Part shown: one piece after another, positions 1-8,226 of the stretch | How positions within the stretch are numbered: position 1 is the first letter of the stretch | Layout of the letters: every line of letters starts with the position of its first letter | Assembly (NCBI GenBank): GCA_036939975.1 | Contig: JALLPB010001101.1 | Location: forward strand, 1-11,218 | Direction: 5' to 3' | Length of the DNA stretch: 11,218 nt | Origin: Cyclostephanos tholiformis | Lineage: Eukaryota > Bacillariophyta > Thalassiosirophyceae > Thalassiosirales > Thalassiosiraceae | The notes under the pieces: model-generated | What the model was told of the DNA's origin: nothing | The model's database searches: none | What the model saw: the letters and a program-made list of their open reading frames with translations, nothing else | Position numbers and translations under genes: made by a program

Positions 1-190
1 ACTCTAGCTACCATCACAAGTCCTGGTTGTGAGCGAGGAACAGAACAAACATCACGACGCAAAAGATCCAATGCACGATGGTTTCAACAAGACGATCGCC
101 GGGGAAGGAGCTTCCCCCTCGCTGCCGGGGTGATCTGTCTCGCCAGGGGCAGCAGTGGGCGCGTTCTGAGCAAGAGGAGCGTCGTCATTG
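1..190. other. GC- and CpG-rich unassigned segment
   Basis: This stretch is clearly more GC-rich than the rest of the window and holds about 14 CpG dinucleotides in 190 bases, against roughly 5 in a 300-base sample of the Copia region. Plus frame 1 is open from base 1 to about 282, and a minus frame is also open through most of it, encoding an acidic, Pro/Ala-rich peptide. I recognise neither. A 7-bp stem with a 3-base loop (GGGGAAG-GAG-CTTCCCC) lies at 101-117. It could be the far 3' part of the retroelement to its right, or host sequence beyond that element's end. Confidence 0.4.
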
Positions 191-289
191 AAATTGATTT
201 ATCTCAAAATGACGGTTTTTTTTGCATCGGTCTGTCCGGATCGAATATTTTTTCCCGCCAAATCGCAAACGTTTCCTTTTAATTTTATC

Positions 290-1230
290 AGTCTTAAATG
301 TCGCCCACCGACTGATGAGCTGGGCAGTAGGCTCCACTCGGTCACGCCAAAGGGCAGTTTTGGACCCCTGATGGACGCCTGTATCATGCGGGCATCAGGA
401 GAGTCCACCCCTGGACAACCCAAAAACTGACCCCAAAGAGTTGTGGCAAACTCGTTTCTCCTGTGTGATATGCTATCCACCATTGCAGTCGGCCATCGTG
501 ATGGTAATGGTGTCATCACGACTAGGATAGCATGTGAATCGGCGGGAGAAATGAGTAGTGCAAAAAACACCTGTGTGCTAGGTGTCACCCACATTAGTTT
601 TACCTGGAGAGCCAGGACTTGTACCAGGTGTTCTGCCACCTGTGATCATTTGGATGCCAACCTTGTTGCCTACCCAATGGTTGGGGAGTTATCATTGAAC
701 AACGTGATGCATTTTTCATAGAGATTGCCACACACCGCTACCATTACCAGAAATAACAGGATGAGCCTGGCCATTTCAAGGTCTGAATTGGTCAATGTGC
801 CTCTTGGGTTCTCAAATGTTTTTTATGTTGCTCTTTACTTCTGGTGGCCACTCCCATCGGAACATGGTAGGGGTACATGAGGATATTTCTCCGTAGACGA
901 CTCCTCCCGTACCCTGCCCCGAGGCATCCACTATCCCCACAAAGTCAGGCCATCCCAATACAAGTTCCCGACATCGAGTGGGCTTTTTGGTTGATTATCA
1001 TAATAGAGTTTGTCAGCCTTTGATTGCTGGGAGGATTCATTTGTTGCGGGAGAGAAATATAAATGCTGTTTTTTTTCGTGAGAACCCTGTTGCATTGTGA
1101 CAATAGCCGACCCCATGCAGGTATGCATGTGAATGCATGTTGTAGCTCACAATTGTTCACTAAAATTATGCCAATGGGATTCCCGCCAAGCCTTGCCTCC
1201 CCTCCCTTATCCATCCTTTCAGGATTGTGA
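290..1230 (-). pseudogene. RNase H and C-terminal part of retroelement Pol, broken
   Basis: This is the downstream part of the first element's Pol. In minus-strand order I can read QHAFTCIPA and LLSQCNRVL (about 1140 to 1080), then GWPDFVGIVDASGQGTGGVV (about 965 to 900), TPTMFRWEWPPE (about 870 to 840), NSDLEMA, LFNDNSPTIG (about 700 to 675), and RLASK-SQVAEHLVQ-LALQ. The VDAS...GGV and NDNSP pieces look like the acidic RNase H sites that degrade the RNA strand of the RNA-DNA hybrid. The pieces sit in at least three frames. A stop (TAG) follows NSPTIG where related proteins have Trp. An open stretch of 146 codons (639 to 199) covers the C-terminal tail, but it matches family expectation only in parts. 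Clearly non-functional. Confidence 0.65.
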
Positions 1231-2260
1231 GGAGTAATTCCTGTTTTCCTGGTTCAAGCCACATGGTTTTTGAGATTCCATTGAAGTCGAAACCAACCAG
1301 TGTTTTTACTGTAGAGAATTGTCCTTACAGCTTTTTGAGTTTCTTCTCAGAGATGGGGTCATTGCTATCATCCTCATCCATGGGGAATACATCGTGTATG
1401 CCCATCATTACCACTGTTACAATGTGACGTAGCTGCTTCTGTAATACTGGGGGATGACCACACGCATGAAGTCATTGACATAAGCCTCCATGATATAGTA
1501 CAGCAGAGCTGGGTTCTGCTCTTGGACGTCAACCAGGAGTTTATTGTATTTGGCATATAGTGTTCGATGTGTGAGGGAAGTGTCCCAATCAGCAGTTCAA
1601 TATTTTTGGTTGTGACGTCCTGTGCGGTTTCCGTGGCCATACAGAAATATGGTGTTGATTCCACCCATCCCATTTGCAGGGAGATGGGTACCACAAGTGT
1701 GATAGGCTTCCCTTCCTGTTGGGGTAGAACATATGCAAAGTTCCATTCATCACCCTCGCAACAGTCCATCCTCCAGAAACCATCTTTGATGTCCAATTTT
1801 GCCATAAATATTTGTGCATCATCCTCCGCTTTTGCAAAAGCATTTATGACCCGTGATAGGCACTCCCCAATTTGGTCCATTGCTCCCTTTGGCACTGTTT
1901 TTTTCTGTAGTGTCATTGACAGCAGTGAGTGCTCCCTCATTTTTGAGCCTTAGCCAAAAAAACAGGTCGAGGATTGAGCAGAATGCTTTTGATTTATGAG
2001 GTATTGCCGTGATTGAAGATATTTTTAATTCCGGTGGTGGGTTATCCTTGATGGTGATGGTGTCCCACTCCACCAGTCAAGCCTGTTTTGTGCGGACTTT
2101 TGCCGCTGCCTCTTTGGCAAAATGTGCAAGTGCCTCAGCAGAGAGTGCCGACCGGTGAGGGCCTCTGTGAACAGCTTCCCATATCTCTTCTTTTGTTCAT
2201 GGCCGGCCCTTTTTTGTTGGACAGCCAAACTTTGCCCACTCAGTCAGCAGGTCTGTTGCT
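1230..2260 (-). pseudogene. Reverse transcriptase of first retroelement, broken
   Basis: The reading starts with an N-terminal arm (CPTKKGRP, EEIWEAVHRGPHRSALS, about 2230 to 2140), then VEWDTITIKDNPPPELK and ITAIPHKSKAFCSILDLFF (about 2075 to 1960). The palm follows with FMAKLDIKDGFWRMDC (first catalytic Asp, about 1810 to 1765) and NFAYVLPQ, VVPISLQMGW and PYFCMATETAQDV. The second catalytic motif, normally YVDD, reads YVND at 1468-1482. Beyond it are MGIHDVFPMDEDDSNDPISE, KTLVGFDFNG and ILKGWIREGRQG (to about 1200). The frame shifts at a run of seven T (plus strand 1898-1904), again near 1570-1600 and again near 1430. In-frame stops lie at GRP-stop and KQA-stop. The enzyme would copy element RNA into DNA if intact; this copy cannot. 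Confidence 0.75.
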
Positions 2261-2312
2261 GGATGATGGAAGGCTCATCTAGTCGGGCACATTGAATTCC
2301 AATACGGGATCC

Positions 2313-2816
2313 TCAATTCTGTTGTTGGTATTGACGGATGATTACTGTCCCCTCTATGCGTCTCCCAATATGATGTGGCCTCTTGCTCCCCTTTGAGATG
2401 TCATTTTTGGCGTCTGTTTTCCCTGCACATTTGCATCTTGTTGGACCCCATAAGAACCTCATCTGAGTCTTGTAGTCATGGGGGATCAAGTCTGTCATGT
2501 GCTTTGGTGATGTTGCGATTGGATACAGCTGTCCCCTCATTTTTGTTTGTTTAAAATCACTGTTTAATATGTTAGTCTTACCTTGTCCCCCATATAGGAC
2601 ATCTTTCACTATTTCAAATGGCTGCCCCTTATCCTGTGCATTTGCTCCCATTGGCATGAGGGTTTTTCTTTCTGGCCCTAGTTTCCCCTCATCATGTGCA
2701 ATCCTTTTTACCAATTTGTTTACAAATGCACAGTCAAGTGGGCCTAACACCAGTTCATTTTGTTTCCCAAGTTCATTTTTTTGCTTGGCTTTTTTGCCGA
2801 CCCCGTGGTAATGCAT
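2313..2816 (-). pseudogene. Uncharacterised block between gag and RT
   Basis: This is a 167-codon open stretch starting at ATG (2816) and ending at the stop at 2313, between the zinc-finger gag part and the reverse transcriptase of the same element. The peptide is basic and Lys-rich, with no transmembrane segment and no motif I recognise. In particular I see no D(S/T)G protease site, although a protease could be expected here. From position, it is either the gag-pol linker of the element or its own short ORF. Being the longest unbroken frame of the element is weak evidence only, because the frames around it are broken. What follows to 2260 carries stops. Confidence 0.4.
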
Positions 2817-2867
2817 CTCCCCTGAATTTTGTTCCCCAATTTCCCCCCTACTGCTAGGGGATCATTG

Positions 2868-3546
2868 TCAGTTGTTAGCCCCTCCTTCACCCCCTACTCT
2901 TGGCTTCTTGCTTGGTGATCCTCCTCCACCTTTGATGATTTCGAACACCTTGTTGACAAAGTCATCCATGATGTCCAATGGTGCCGGGTGCCCCCCTTCC
3001 GTGAGAAAATGGCAGTCTGGGAAATCACATTTTCCCAAGATGTGTGACCAGCATAAGTATGGACGCCCATTCGGGTGAGTATTAGGCAAGTTCGTTTGCC
3101 TTTCTCCTCTGATAAATGAAGTTGCCCATTGGTTCTTCATAAGTTGGCCCCCATCATTTTGCAAATCCTTGGGTGTCATTCGTCATTGAATTTGGTTTTC
3201 CAGTCACGTATATATTGTGGATAGGCGCCTTGAGGTCTTCTGCCCCCTCCCCTGCCATACTGCTGCTGGTGGGGATAGGCACCCCCTTGAGGCTGGATTC
3301 CGTAGCACTGCCCCTTATAGCTCCCATATCCGCCTCCCTGGCCATACCCACCTATGCTCCTAATCTAGTATGGCCCAAGCGACACGACATGATGCTGAGG
3401 CCCTTCAAGGCTGAGCTAAGGTGTGCCACTCCTTCCCGATTGCCTTGATTGTTTCACCTTCTAGGTAGACACTTGTATCTATGACAATGCTCCTGTCCTT
3501 GCACGATTGTTTCATATGTGCCTACTAAACAGTGACAAACCTAAGT
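2868..3546 (-). pseudogene. Gag-like protein with CCCH zinc finger, 5'-truncated
   Basis: Reading leftwards from the Copia border I see VGTYETIVQ and DTSVYLEGETIKAIGKEWHT (about 3525 to 3430), then LSSALKGLSIM and CRLGHTRLG. A Gly/Tyr/Gln-rich run follows (GYGQGGGYGSYKG... from 3349), then RRPQGAYPQYIRDWKTKFND, ended by a TGA at 3176-3178. After one more frame change comes HPNGRPYLCW. The zinc finger is at 2988-3053: CWSHILGKCDFPDC followed by HFLTEGGH, spacing C-x7-C-x4-C-x7-H. The tail is Gly/Lys-rich (to 2868). A structural, RNA-binding role is inferred from the finger and its place upstream of the reverse transcriptase. The N-terminal half is missing because the Copia LTR begins at 3547. 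At least three frame changes make it a pseudogene. Confidence 0.65.
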
Positions 3547-3696
3547 CATAATGATAAGGTGATTATTTATTTATGAGATTAGGTTGGTTAGTTCCCTTGG
3601 GAAAAACCTTACTTGACAACCTTCCACGTGGAGAGTTTAAATTATTCTCCTTCGCTAAAAGCTCACTAGCTAGCCTTTGTGACTGTATTTCTAACA
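3547..3696 (-). repeat. Copia 3' LTR
   Basis: In element orientation it begins TGTTAGAAATACAGTCAC at 3696. It aligns along its whole length with 8227-8366: shared blocks are GTGACTGT, GTGGAGA, GGAAAAAC, GGTTGGT and TTTATGAGA in plus orientation. The element-side end, normally CA, is degraded to TG. Length is about 150 bp. The Pol frame upstream stays open through most of this LTR, to the stop at 3563-3565. Confidence 0.8.
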
Positions 3697-3703
3697 CACC
3701 CTT
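3697..3703 (-). other. Short polypurine tract next to 3' LTR
   Basis: The minus strand reads AAGGGTG immediately before the TGTTAG start of the 3' LTR. This is where the plus-strand primer tract of an LTR element should lie. It is short and contains a T, so it is either degraded or weak. The sequence outside the other LTR (GCTGGGTA) does not look the same. Confidence 0.4.
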
Positions 3704-4348
3704 GTAGCTGCTAGCTTGTAGAAGATTACTTTGTAATTTGGTCTGGCCTGTGATTTGTTTCTGATGTCGTACTTCTGCTAGATCCCTGACTCTTGTGAGG
3801 AATTCTGCTTGCATGTTGACAGGATGTGTGGGAGGGTGGTGTTTGGTGAAATATTCCGCAAAATTTGACGTTCCTGGCCACCAATATATTTTAAATTGTC
3901 CCTAGGCCTCACGGTCATGAAGCCAGTGGAATCTCATGTCCATCACCTTTGTTTGCTTTGGTTGGATTTTATTATTTATTACCCCCTCAGCAGTAGTATT
4001 GTCCATTTGTATTGGTGTGCATGGTTCGGGGTGTCCCATTTTGGTGAGTAATAGACAGAGGTATACACCTTCTTTTGCATTATGAAATAGTGCTCCCAGT
4101 TCCACTTCTGCTGCTGATGCCATTACTGCCTTGATGATTGTTGTGGTTGTCATGATGGCACCATTGTTGGGGGGCATTTGGTCATTGTTTGAGAGGAAGA
4201 AGTGTCCCCCTGTGTGGCTTCTCACATTCTTTTTGTTGCAGTATCCCACATCACTGTGTATGCATAGGACCATCTTGCTTGCCGAGTATGTTATTATTGC
4301 TTCCTCCTGCATTGCACAATAGTCTAACAATTGTCTGATTGTTTCCAT
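3700..4348 (-). pseudogene. Copia RNase H, one internal stop
   Basis: The best-preserved domain of the element. It reads ETIRQLLDYCAMQEEAIITY, HSDVGYCN (first Asp), GGHFFLSNN, IIKAVMASAAEVELGALFHN (Glu), HPEPCTPIQMDNTTAEGVIN (Asp) and MDMRFHWLHDREA (Asp), so all four acidic residues of the RNase H fold are present. A TAG at about 3902-3904 interrupts it in the same frame. After it come GQFKIYWWPGTSNFAEYFTK, HHPPTHPVNMQAEFLTRVRD and a polar tail, in the last 83-codon open stretch. That stretch runs on through the purine tract and most of the 3' LTR to 3563. The TAG most likely came from CAG by one transition. It would degrade RNA in RNA-DNA hybrids. Confidence 0.8.
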
Positions 4349-4389
4349 TGTGCGTTACGTTAGTTTTGTCTGTTTGGTGGTGATGGCTT

Positions 4390-5112
4390 TTGCTTTGATG
4401 GTATCTATGTTTTGCTAGCCTCTCTGTGAGTAACTCCTGTGCAATGATGCCTGCTTGAGGTAAGCCGTACATCCCTTTTTGTATCTCACAGTAGACGTAC
4501 TTGTCTTCTGAGATTATCTCATGTAGTTTGTATTCTTCTCTTATCTCGTCTGGTATGTCTGATTCCTTGAGGCACATGTATTCCCAACGTTTCATTGGTG
4601 TGTTCAAGTAAAAATCCTTTATGTCGATCATGATGCGCACATTGCTCCCGGCTTAGAGATGATGCTGTTTGCCAAACATTTGAATAAGGTCATGTCCGCT
4701 GTGGGGGCGCCTACATCTTCAGGTTATTGATGCGGTTGCCTCCTGCGGTGAGTCTGGTGCATTCCTTTTCCTCTTTGTTTGGCTTTAAGTCACAACTGAA
4801 ACTTCCGTATGTTACATCTTTCCATCATTCTGCTGGGACTTTGCTCTTGCTGATGAATCAGATTGTGTCCGTTTCATTTACTCTGCCTCCAACCCCCTGT
4901 CCGAGCCTTCCAAATTCATTGGCTTCAGATTGTAACCAGACTTCTTTTTGTTTGGGGCTGCGGATTAGTTGATGGTAGTTGAGGTAGTTCTTGGTGTCTT
5001 CATCGTACATGAGTTGTATTTGTTCTCGTATGGGGGTGTCACGTGTGAACATTTGGTAATTTTGGTGTATTTGTGCTTTGTTTATTCTGGCGCTTCTTAA
5101 TCTTTCTCTCAA
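4390..5112 (-). pseudogene. Copia reverse transcriptase, catalytic centre deleted
   Basis: The N-terminal arm reads DEDTKNYLNYHQLIRSPKQK, EVWLQSEANEFGRLGQGVGG and NETDTI (about 5000 to 4858). A degraded middle part follows in other frames (GAPTADMTLFKCLANSIISK, about 4720 to 4665). The first palm motif is DIKDFYLNTPMKRWEYMCL (from about 4630), followed by VYCEIQKGMYGLPQAG (about 4510 to 4450) and ELLTERLAKHRYHQSK (to about 4390). Within some 40 bases the sequence then enters the RNase H lead-in ETIRQLLDYCAMQEE. The family normally has on the order of 170 residues between these points, including the V-D-D catalytic motif. That part is absent, so reverse transcription is impossible. A frameshift also separates the middle part from DIKDF. 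Confidence 0.8.
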
Positions 5113-5394
5113 TTTGCTGCTTTTCTCTGGTCATGCTTTTGTTGTGAGTGGTATGGGTTTGCCTACAGTTGCTGGCATGATTGGCGTGTGCGTCTTGGTT
5201 ATTGTTGATTGTCATGGCACCCTTGATTCCAGCTGTGTCTCCTGCAGTGGCTTGCATGACTTGTCAAATGTTACCTTTGCTTCTGTCAGTAGTTGTCTCC
5301 ACACCCTTGACTGCTGCTGCATTTCCTGTTGTGGCTGGCTTGTTTTATTTCCCACTGTTGCTGTTGCTTTGGTCATTGAGGTTGTGGGTAAGTT
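5113..5394 (-). other. Degenerate linker between integrase and RT
   Basis: This stretch follows the stop after KMDKIL and precedes the reverse transcriptase arm. It is Asn/Gln/Thr/His-rich with several stops in each minus frame. A low-complexity linker of this kind is common between the integrase and reverse transcriptase of Copia polyproteins. The plus strand here is open over 149 codons only because the minus strand is A-rich and T-poor. Confidence 0.5.
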
Positions 5395-6705
5395 TCATAG
5401 GATTTTGTCCATTTTCTGTAGTGCCTCCATTTCTTCTGTTCCCTTTTTGTTTCTCCTCTCATTCAATGCTTGTGTCAGGTTGTTGAGCACTTTGACTATA
5501 ATGTCTTCCGGGGTTATGGTAGGTTGAGAGATGTGTTTATGTTTGAAGTGCACCGTGTCAGTCACTCTCTCACTCCTTGTCATTTTGACGTAAATGACAT
5601 GGCATCTGTAGTGCTCGTGTGACATTTGTAGGTACCATCCCTCGGTAGCATTTGCTGCCCATGAGTTTCTTCTTTCTTTCTTTGCTCTAATGAATCTGTA
5701 CTGTGCACCCCATTGACGCTAGGGGCATCTTGTTGTAGTCGAATGCGCCATTGATGTTTTGCTGAGACCGTTGGTGCTACATTTGATTGTCATAGCAGGT
5801 TGAGTGTGAAAACTGTTTGAGGAGAGTCGATCCCATAAGTTCATGGGAAGTTGTTGTCCACCCCCACTAGTACTGCCTTGAAATGGTTCTTGAATGTTTG
5901 TATTGCCCTTTCCGCCAGGTTTTTTGGTGGTTGTTGGGCCGTACCATTTGGCGGGTGCAGTGCTTTTGTATTTTGGTTTTGTCTGCTGCTGAGGCTTTGT
6001 TATCAAAGATGTGCATTGTTGGTTTGACTGTTCCCGATGCAGTTAGCTGTTCCCACAATGTCTGGTAAAGTTTGATGATTGATCCTTCTGTTTTATTCTT
6101 CGTGGGTTCTGCAACAATTTAATTTCTGTCTACCTCAACTAACACCATTATTTATTGGTTTCCTCTTGTTGATGTAGTGGGGAAGCGTCCACACTGGTCT
6201 GTGTGCATTGTTTCACTGGCATTGTGGATTTTTTGTGAATACGTCTTTGAATTTTTTCTGAGTGTTCCTTGGTTGTGCTGGCATCCTGATGTTCCTCTTC
6301 TTTTCTCTCTTTTGTTGATCTGACTCCCTGGCATTGGCGTTTCATGTGGCCTTGTTGTGTTTCATCTGACTTGGGGAAATGTTTTCTGACTGCCTCCGCT
6401 GTTAGTCCTGGCCATGTGATGCAGTTTCCTGTGGTGATTGCTTTGATCCATGTTTCTTTGGCTGGGTAGCTGGCTGCTGCATGTAAGTATCTGATTGATT
6501 GTTTGATTGATGGTAGGCTGTACACGTTGTGGATTCCTTCTTTTGTTGTGTCTTGTGCTGTTAACACTGTCCATAATTTTGCCTTGTTGCTTTTGCACCT
6601 TTGGAGGACTGGTGGCTTGTTGGTCGTGACTGTCACCATTCCTTCTTCATGTATTGTGACCCCTTCTTCTCCAGGGTGGATGATTGTAGTGTATCCTGCT
6701 TCCAT
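5395..6705 (-). pseudogene. Copia integrase, broken by frameshifts
   Basis: The pre-integrase segment is MEAGYTTIIHPGEEGVTIHE (6705 on), then VYSLPSIKQSIRYLHAAASY, TWPGLTAEAVRKHFPKSDET-like sequence and QQGHMKRQCQGVRSTK. The catalytic core follows. The first Asp is in HTDQCGRFP (codon 6197-6199), the second in FDNKAS (6002-6004), and the Glu in NLAERAIQTFK (5910-5912), about 30 codons after the second Asp as usual for this fold. The end of the core reads LWDRL, QTVFTLNLL and QSNVAPTVSA in mixed frames. The C-terminal domain has GWYLQMSHEHYRCHVIYV and TRSERVTDTVHFKHKHI (about 5640 to 5510). It would insert element DNA into chromosomes. The triad is present but in different frames, and there are stops, so no enzyme can be made. 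Confidence 0.8.
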
Positions 6706-6910
6706 TTAGTCCGGGTAATTTATGTCTGCTTCTTGTGCTGTTTCCGTCAATTGGGAGAATGGTAGTTTTGTTTTTTTGGAAGTTCGGAGTTTGGTGTTAT
6801 TGGGTAGGTATACATCCTTGTTGGATGTACCTTCCACCAGTATGTCTTTGCTCACAAAGTGGGACGTTGCAACCAAGTCAATGATTATTTTGCTCTCTCT
6901 CTTTACTCTG
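6706..6910 (-). pseudogene. Copia aspartic protease, active site mutated
   Basis: The reading is KERESKIIIDLVATSHFV, with the active-site region at 6856-6879, followed by KDILVEGTSNKDVYLP, TKLRTSKKTKLPFSQL and TAQEADINYPD, ending in TAA just before the pre-integrase segment. Retroviral-type proteases have D-S/T-G-A at this place. Here the Asp remains but the next two residues read Leu-Val, so the site is DLVA. The surrounding ATSHFV is as expected for Copia proteases. A short piece between the protease and the integrase (the usual SLMSVG-like stretch) also seems to be missing. The enzyme would have cut the Gag-Pol polyprotein; this copy should be inactive. Confidence 0.7.
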
Positions 6911-7134
6911 CATCGTTCTAACTGCAGTGTCCATTTGTTTGTGGCCTTATCTGTTTTTAATGCGGTTGTCTGTACTATGTTTATTTCTTCGCCTCTTTTG
7001 CCTCATTCATTGTTGTCATTGTCAAGTGGGGCCCAATGGTTCATTGTTTCCAGGTATGTGTGATTTTTGCTTATTTCATCTTGTGTCACACCTGATTTCA
7101 ATGTCTCTGTTTCCATTGGAGGCCCCTCACACCT

Positions 7135-8156
7135 TCAGGTGCTTTTGCTCTTGTTTTTCTCTAACTCCCAACATTTGTTTTCCTTCTTCGATGGGTGCTT
7201 CTTGCCGCAGTGTTTGCAGGTGGGTGCTTCATTGTACTTCTTGTGCCATTCGTCTCGCTCTTTTTCTTTTCCTTGTCAGTTTATTTGTTTGGGGTTGAGC
7301 CCTTGTTCTCTTTTCACACAGTAACATAATCTATTTCATGGCTTCTGTCGTGGTTTTGACCAGGGTTTCCTTTTGGTGTGTGTGAGCTTTGATAATGTTT
7401 GCAATTAGCTCCTTCGTTGCTTCTGCCTGCTCCTGTATCACATTTGCTTTGAATTGTTTTGGCAAGAGTTTGTTCTGTTTATTTTCTTTCACATATTCCG
7501 CCAAAATGAAGGTTTTGATGTTTGCCCATGTCTTTTGCACTGCTGGTTTGCTTTCTCATTCGCACACCGCAGGGTCAAACTCTCCTGTTGCTTTCAGGTG
7601 GAAGAAGGCAATGTCCCTTTGTTCGTTTAAGTCTAATGTGATGCCATTTCTTGCCAATCTTTTCATTGCCTTTTCAATGCAGTTGAAATACAGTTGTAGG
7701 TTTTTGCTAGTGTCCCATTCCCCATCTCTTTATGTGAGGTCCTCCTCTGGTGAGTAGATGTTCTATCATTTCTCTGGGCATTTTATTCAAGAATCCTAAC
7801 GTTTCATGTTCAATTTTGCTGAAGTATTCCTTGTCAACTGCTTCCAGAATGAGATTTTTTGCTCCCAATTTGACTCTTTCAAGAGTTTTATATTAATTGA
7901 CCAGTTCTTTATGCTCTGCTTCTGCTCTGGCTCTAGTTCCTGTGATTGCGTTTGCTGCTAGGTCTGATGGGTAGATTCCTGGATTTGTTGGACTGATGAA
8001 ATCTGTGCCTCCCATTATGGTGTTGTACTCAGTTGGGTTCATGATTATTCCAATGTGGCCATGGTTTCCTCCACCCAAGGTTGTTGGGATGTTTGCAAGA
8101 ATTGCTTTCCATCTCTTTTTTGAGGGTTGTAAGGTTGCGGCTAGTTGGATGGCCAT
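7135..8156 (-). pseudogene. Copia Gag (capsid and zinc knuckle), broken
   Basis: The start chosen is the ATG at 8156; a stop lies four codons upstream in the same frame and the LTR ends 70 bases before it. The reading is MAIQLAATLQPSKKRW, then GGGNHGHIGIIMNPTEYNTI (about residues 33-52), up to ELVN-stop at 7893-7895. The same frame continues after this single TAA with YKTLERVKLGAKNLILEAVD and MPREMIEHLL, until a TAG near 7710. Another frame then carries LDLNEQRDIAFFHLKATGEF, a TGA at 7556-7558 where a Trp is expected (AVCE-stop-ESKPAVQK), and TWANIKTFILAEY. The nucleic-acid-binding knuckle, CKHCGKKHPSKKENKC (C-x2-C-x3-H-x7-C), is at 7171-7218 with TWANIK-type helices before it. The protein would form the particle around element RNA. 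Two stops and several frameshifts inactivate it. Confidence 0.75.
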
Positions 8157-8213
8157 GGATTTTGGTCACCGTTTATTTCCTGCTCTCTGGCCTGTTGTCT
8201 TTTGCTTTTGTTT

Positions 8214-8225
8214 CTCTGATATAGG
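8214..8225 (-). other. Primer-binding site, initiator-Met tRNA type
   Basis: One base inside the 5' LTR end the minus strand reads CCTATATCAGAG. Many Copia elements use TGGTATCAGAG, complementary to the initiator methionine tRNA, to prime minus-strand DNA synthesis. The eight-base core TATCAGAG is kept and the first bases are changed. The position next to the LTR makes a chance match unlikely. Confidence 0.65.
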
Positions 8226-8226
8226 T

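Larger units (their letters stand above)
290..3546 (-). mobile_element. Decayed non-Copia retroelement (gag-RT-RNase H)
   Basis: Read on the minus strand, the order is a gag-like protein (3546 to 2868), an uncharacterised block (2816 to 2313), a reverse transcriptase (about 2260 to 1230) and RNase H with a C-terminal tail (about 1230 to 290). Homology passes repeatedly from frame to frame, with in-frame stops, so nothing full-length can be made. The reverse transcriptase motifs (DIKDGFW, YV-N-DF) and RNase H motifs (VDASGQGTGGV, FNDNSPT) differ from the Copia Pol next door. They recall Gypsy- or DIRS-type enzymes. I see neither an integrase nor a tyrosine recombinase, so the superfamily stays open. 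No terminal repeats were found. The 5' (gag) end stops exactly at the Copia LTR at 3546/3547. The 3' limit near 290 is approximate. Confidence 0.7.

Noticed and set aside
188..721. Two short plus-strand frames at the left end
   Set aside because: They lie opposite the RNase H and C-terminal tail of the first retroelement and have no recognisable content.
1898..1904. Programmed ribosomal frameshift in the reverse transcriptase
   Set aside because: The element has many other breaks, and the shift falls inside the domain rather than at a gag-pol border, so an indel or read error is simpler.
5078..5527. Plus-strand frame of 149 codons with a hydrophobic, membrane-like product
   Set aside because: It is the shadow of the A-rich minus strand of the Copia linker and integrase C-terminus, where the minus strand shows real homology (HYRCHVIYV, TVHFKHKHI).
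6722..7324. Overlapping plus-strand frames rich in Phe, Leu, Ser and Cys that suggest a membrane protein
   Set aside because: The opposite strand carries the Copia zinc knuckle and protease; the hydrophobic look comes from T-rich shadow codons.
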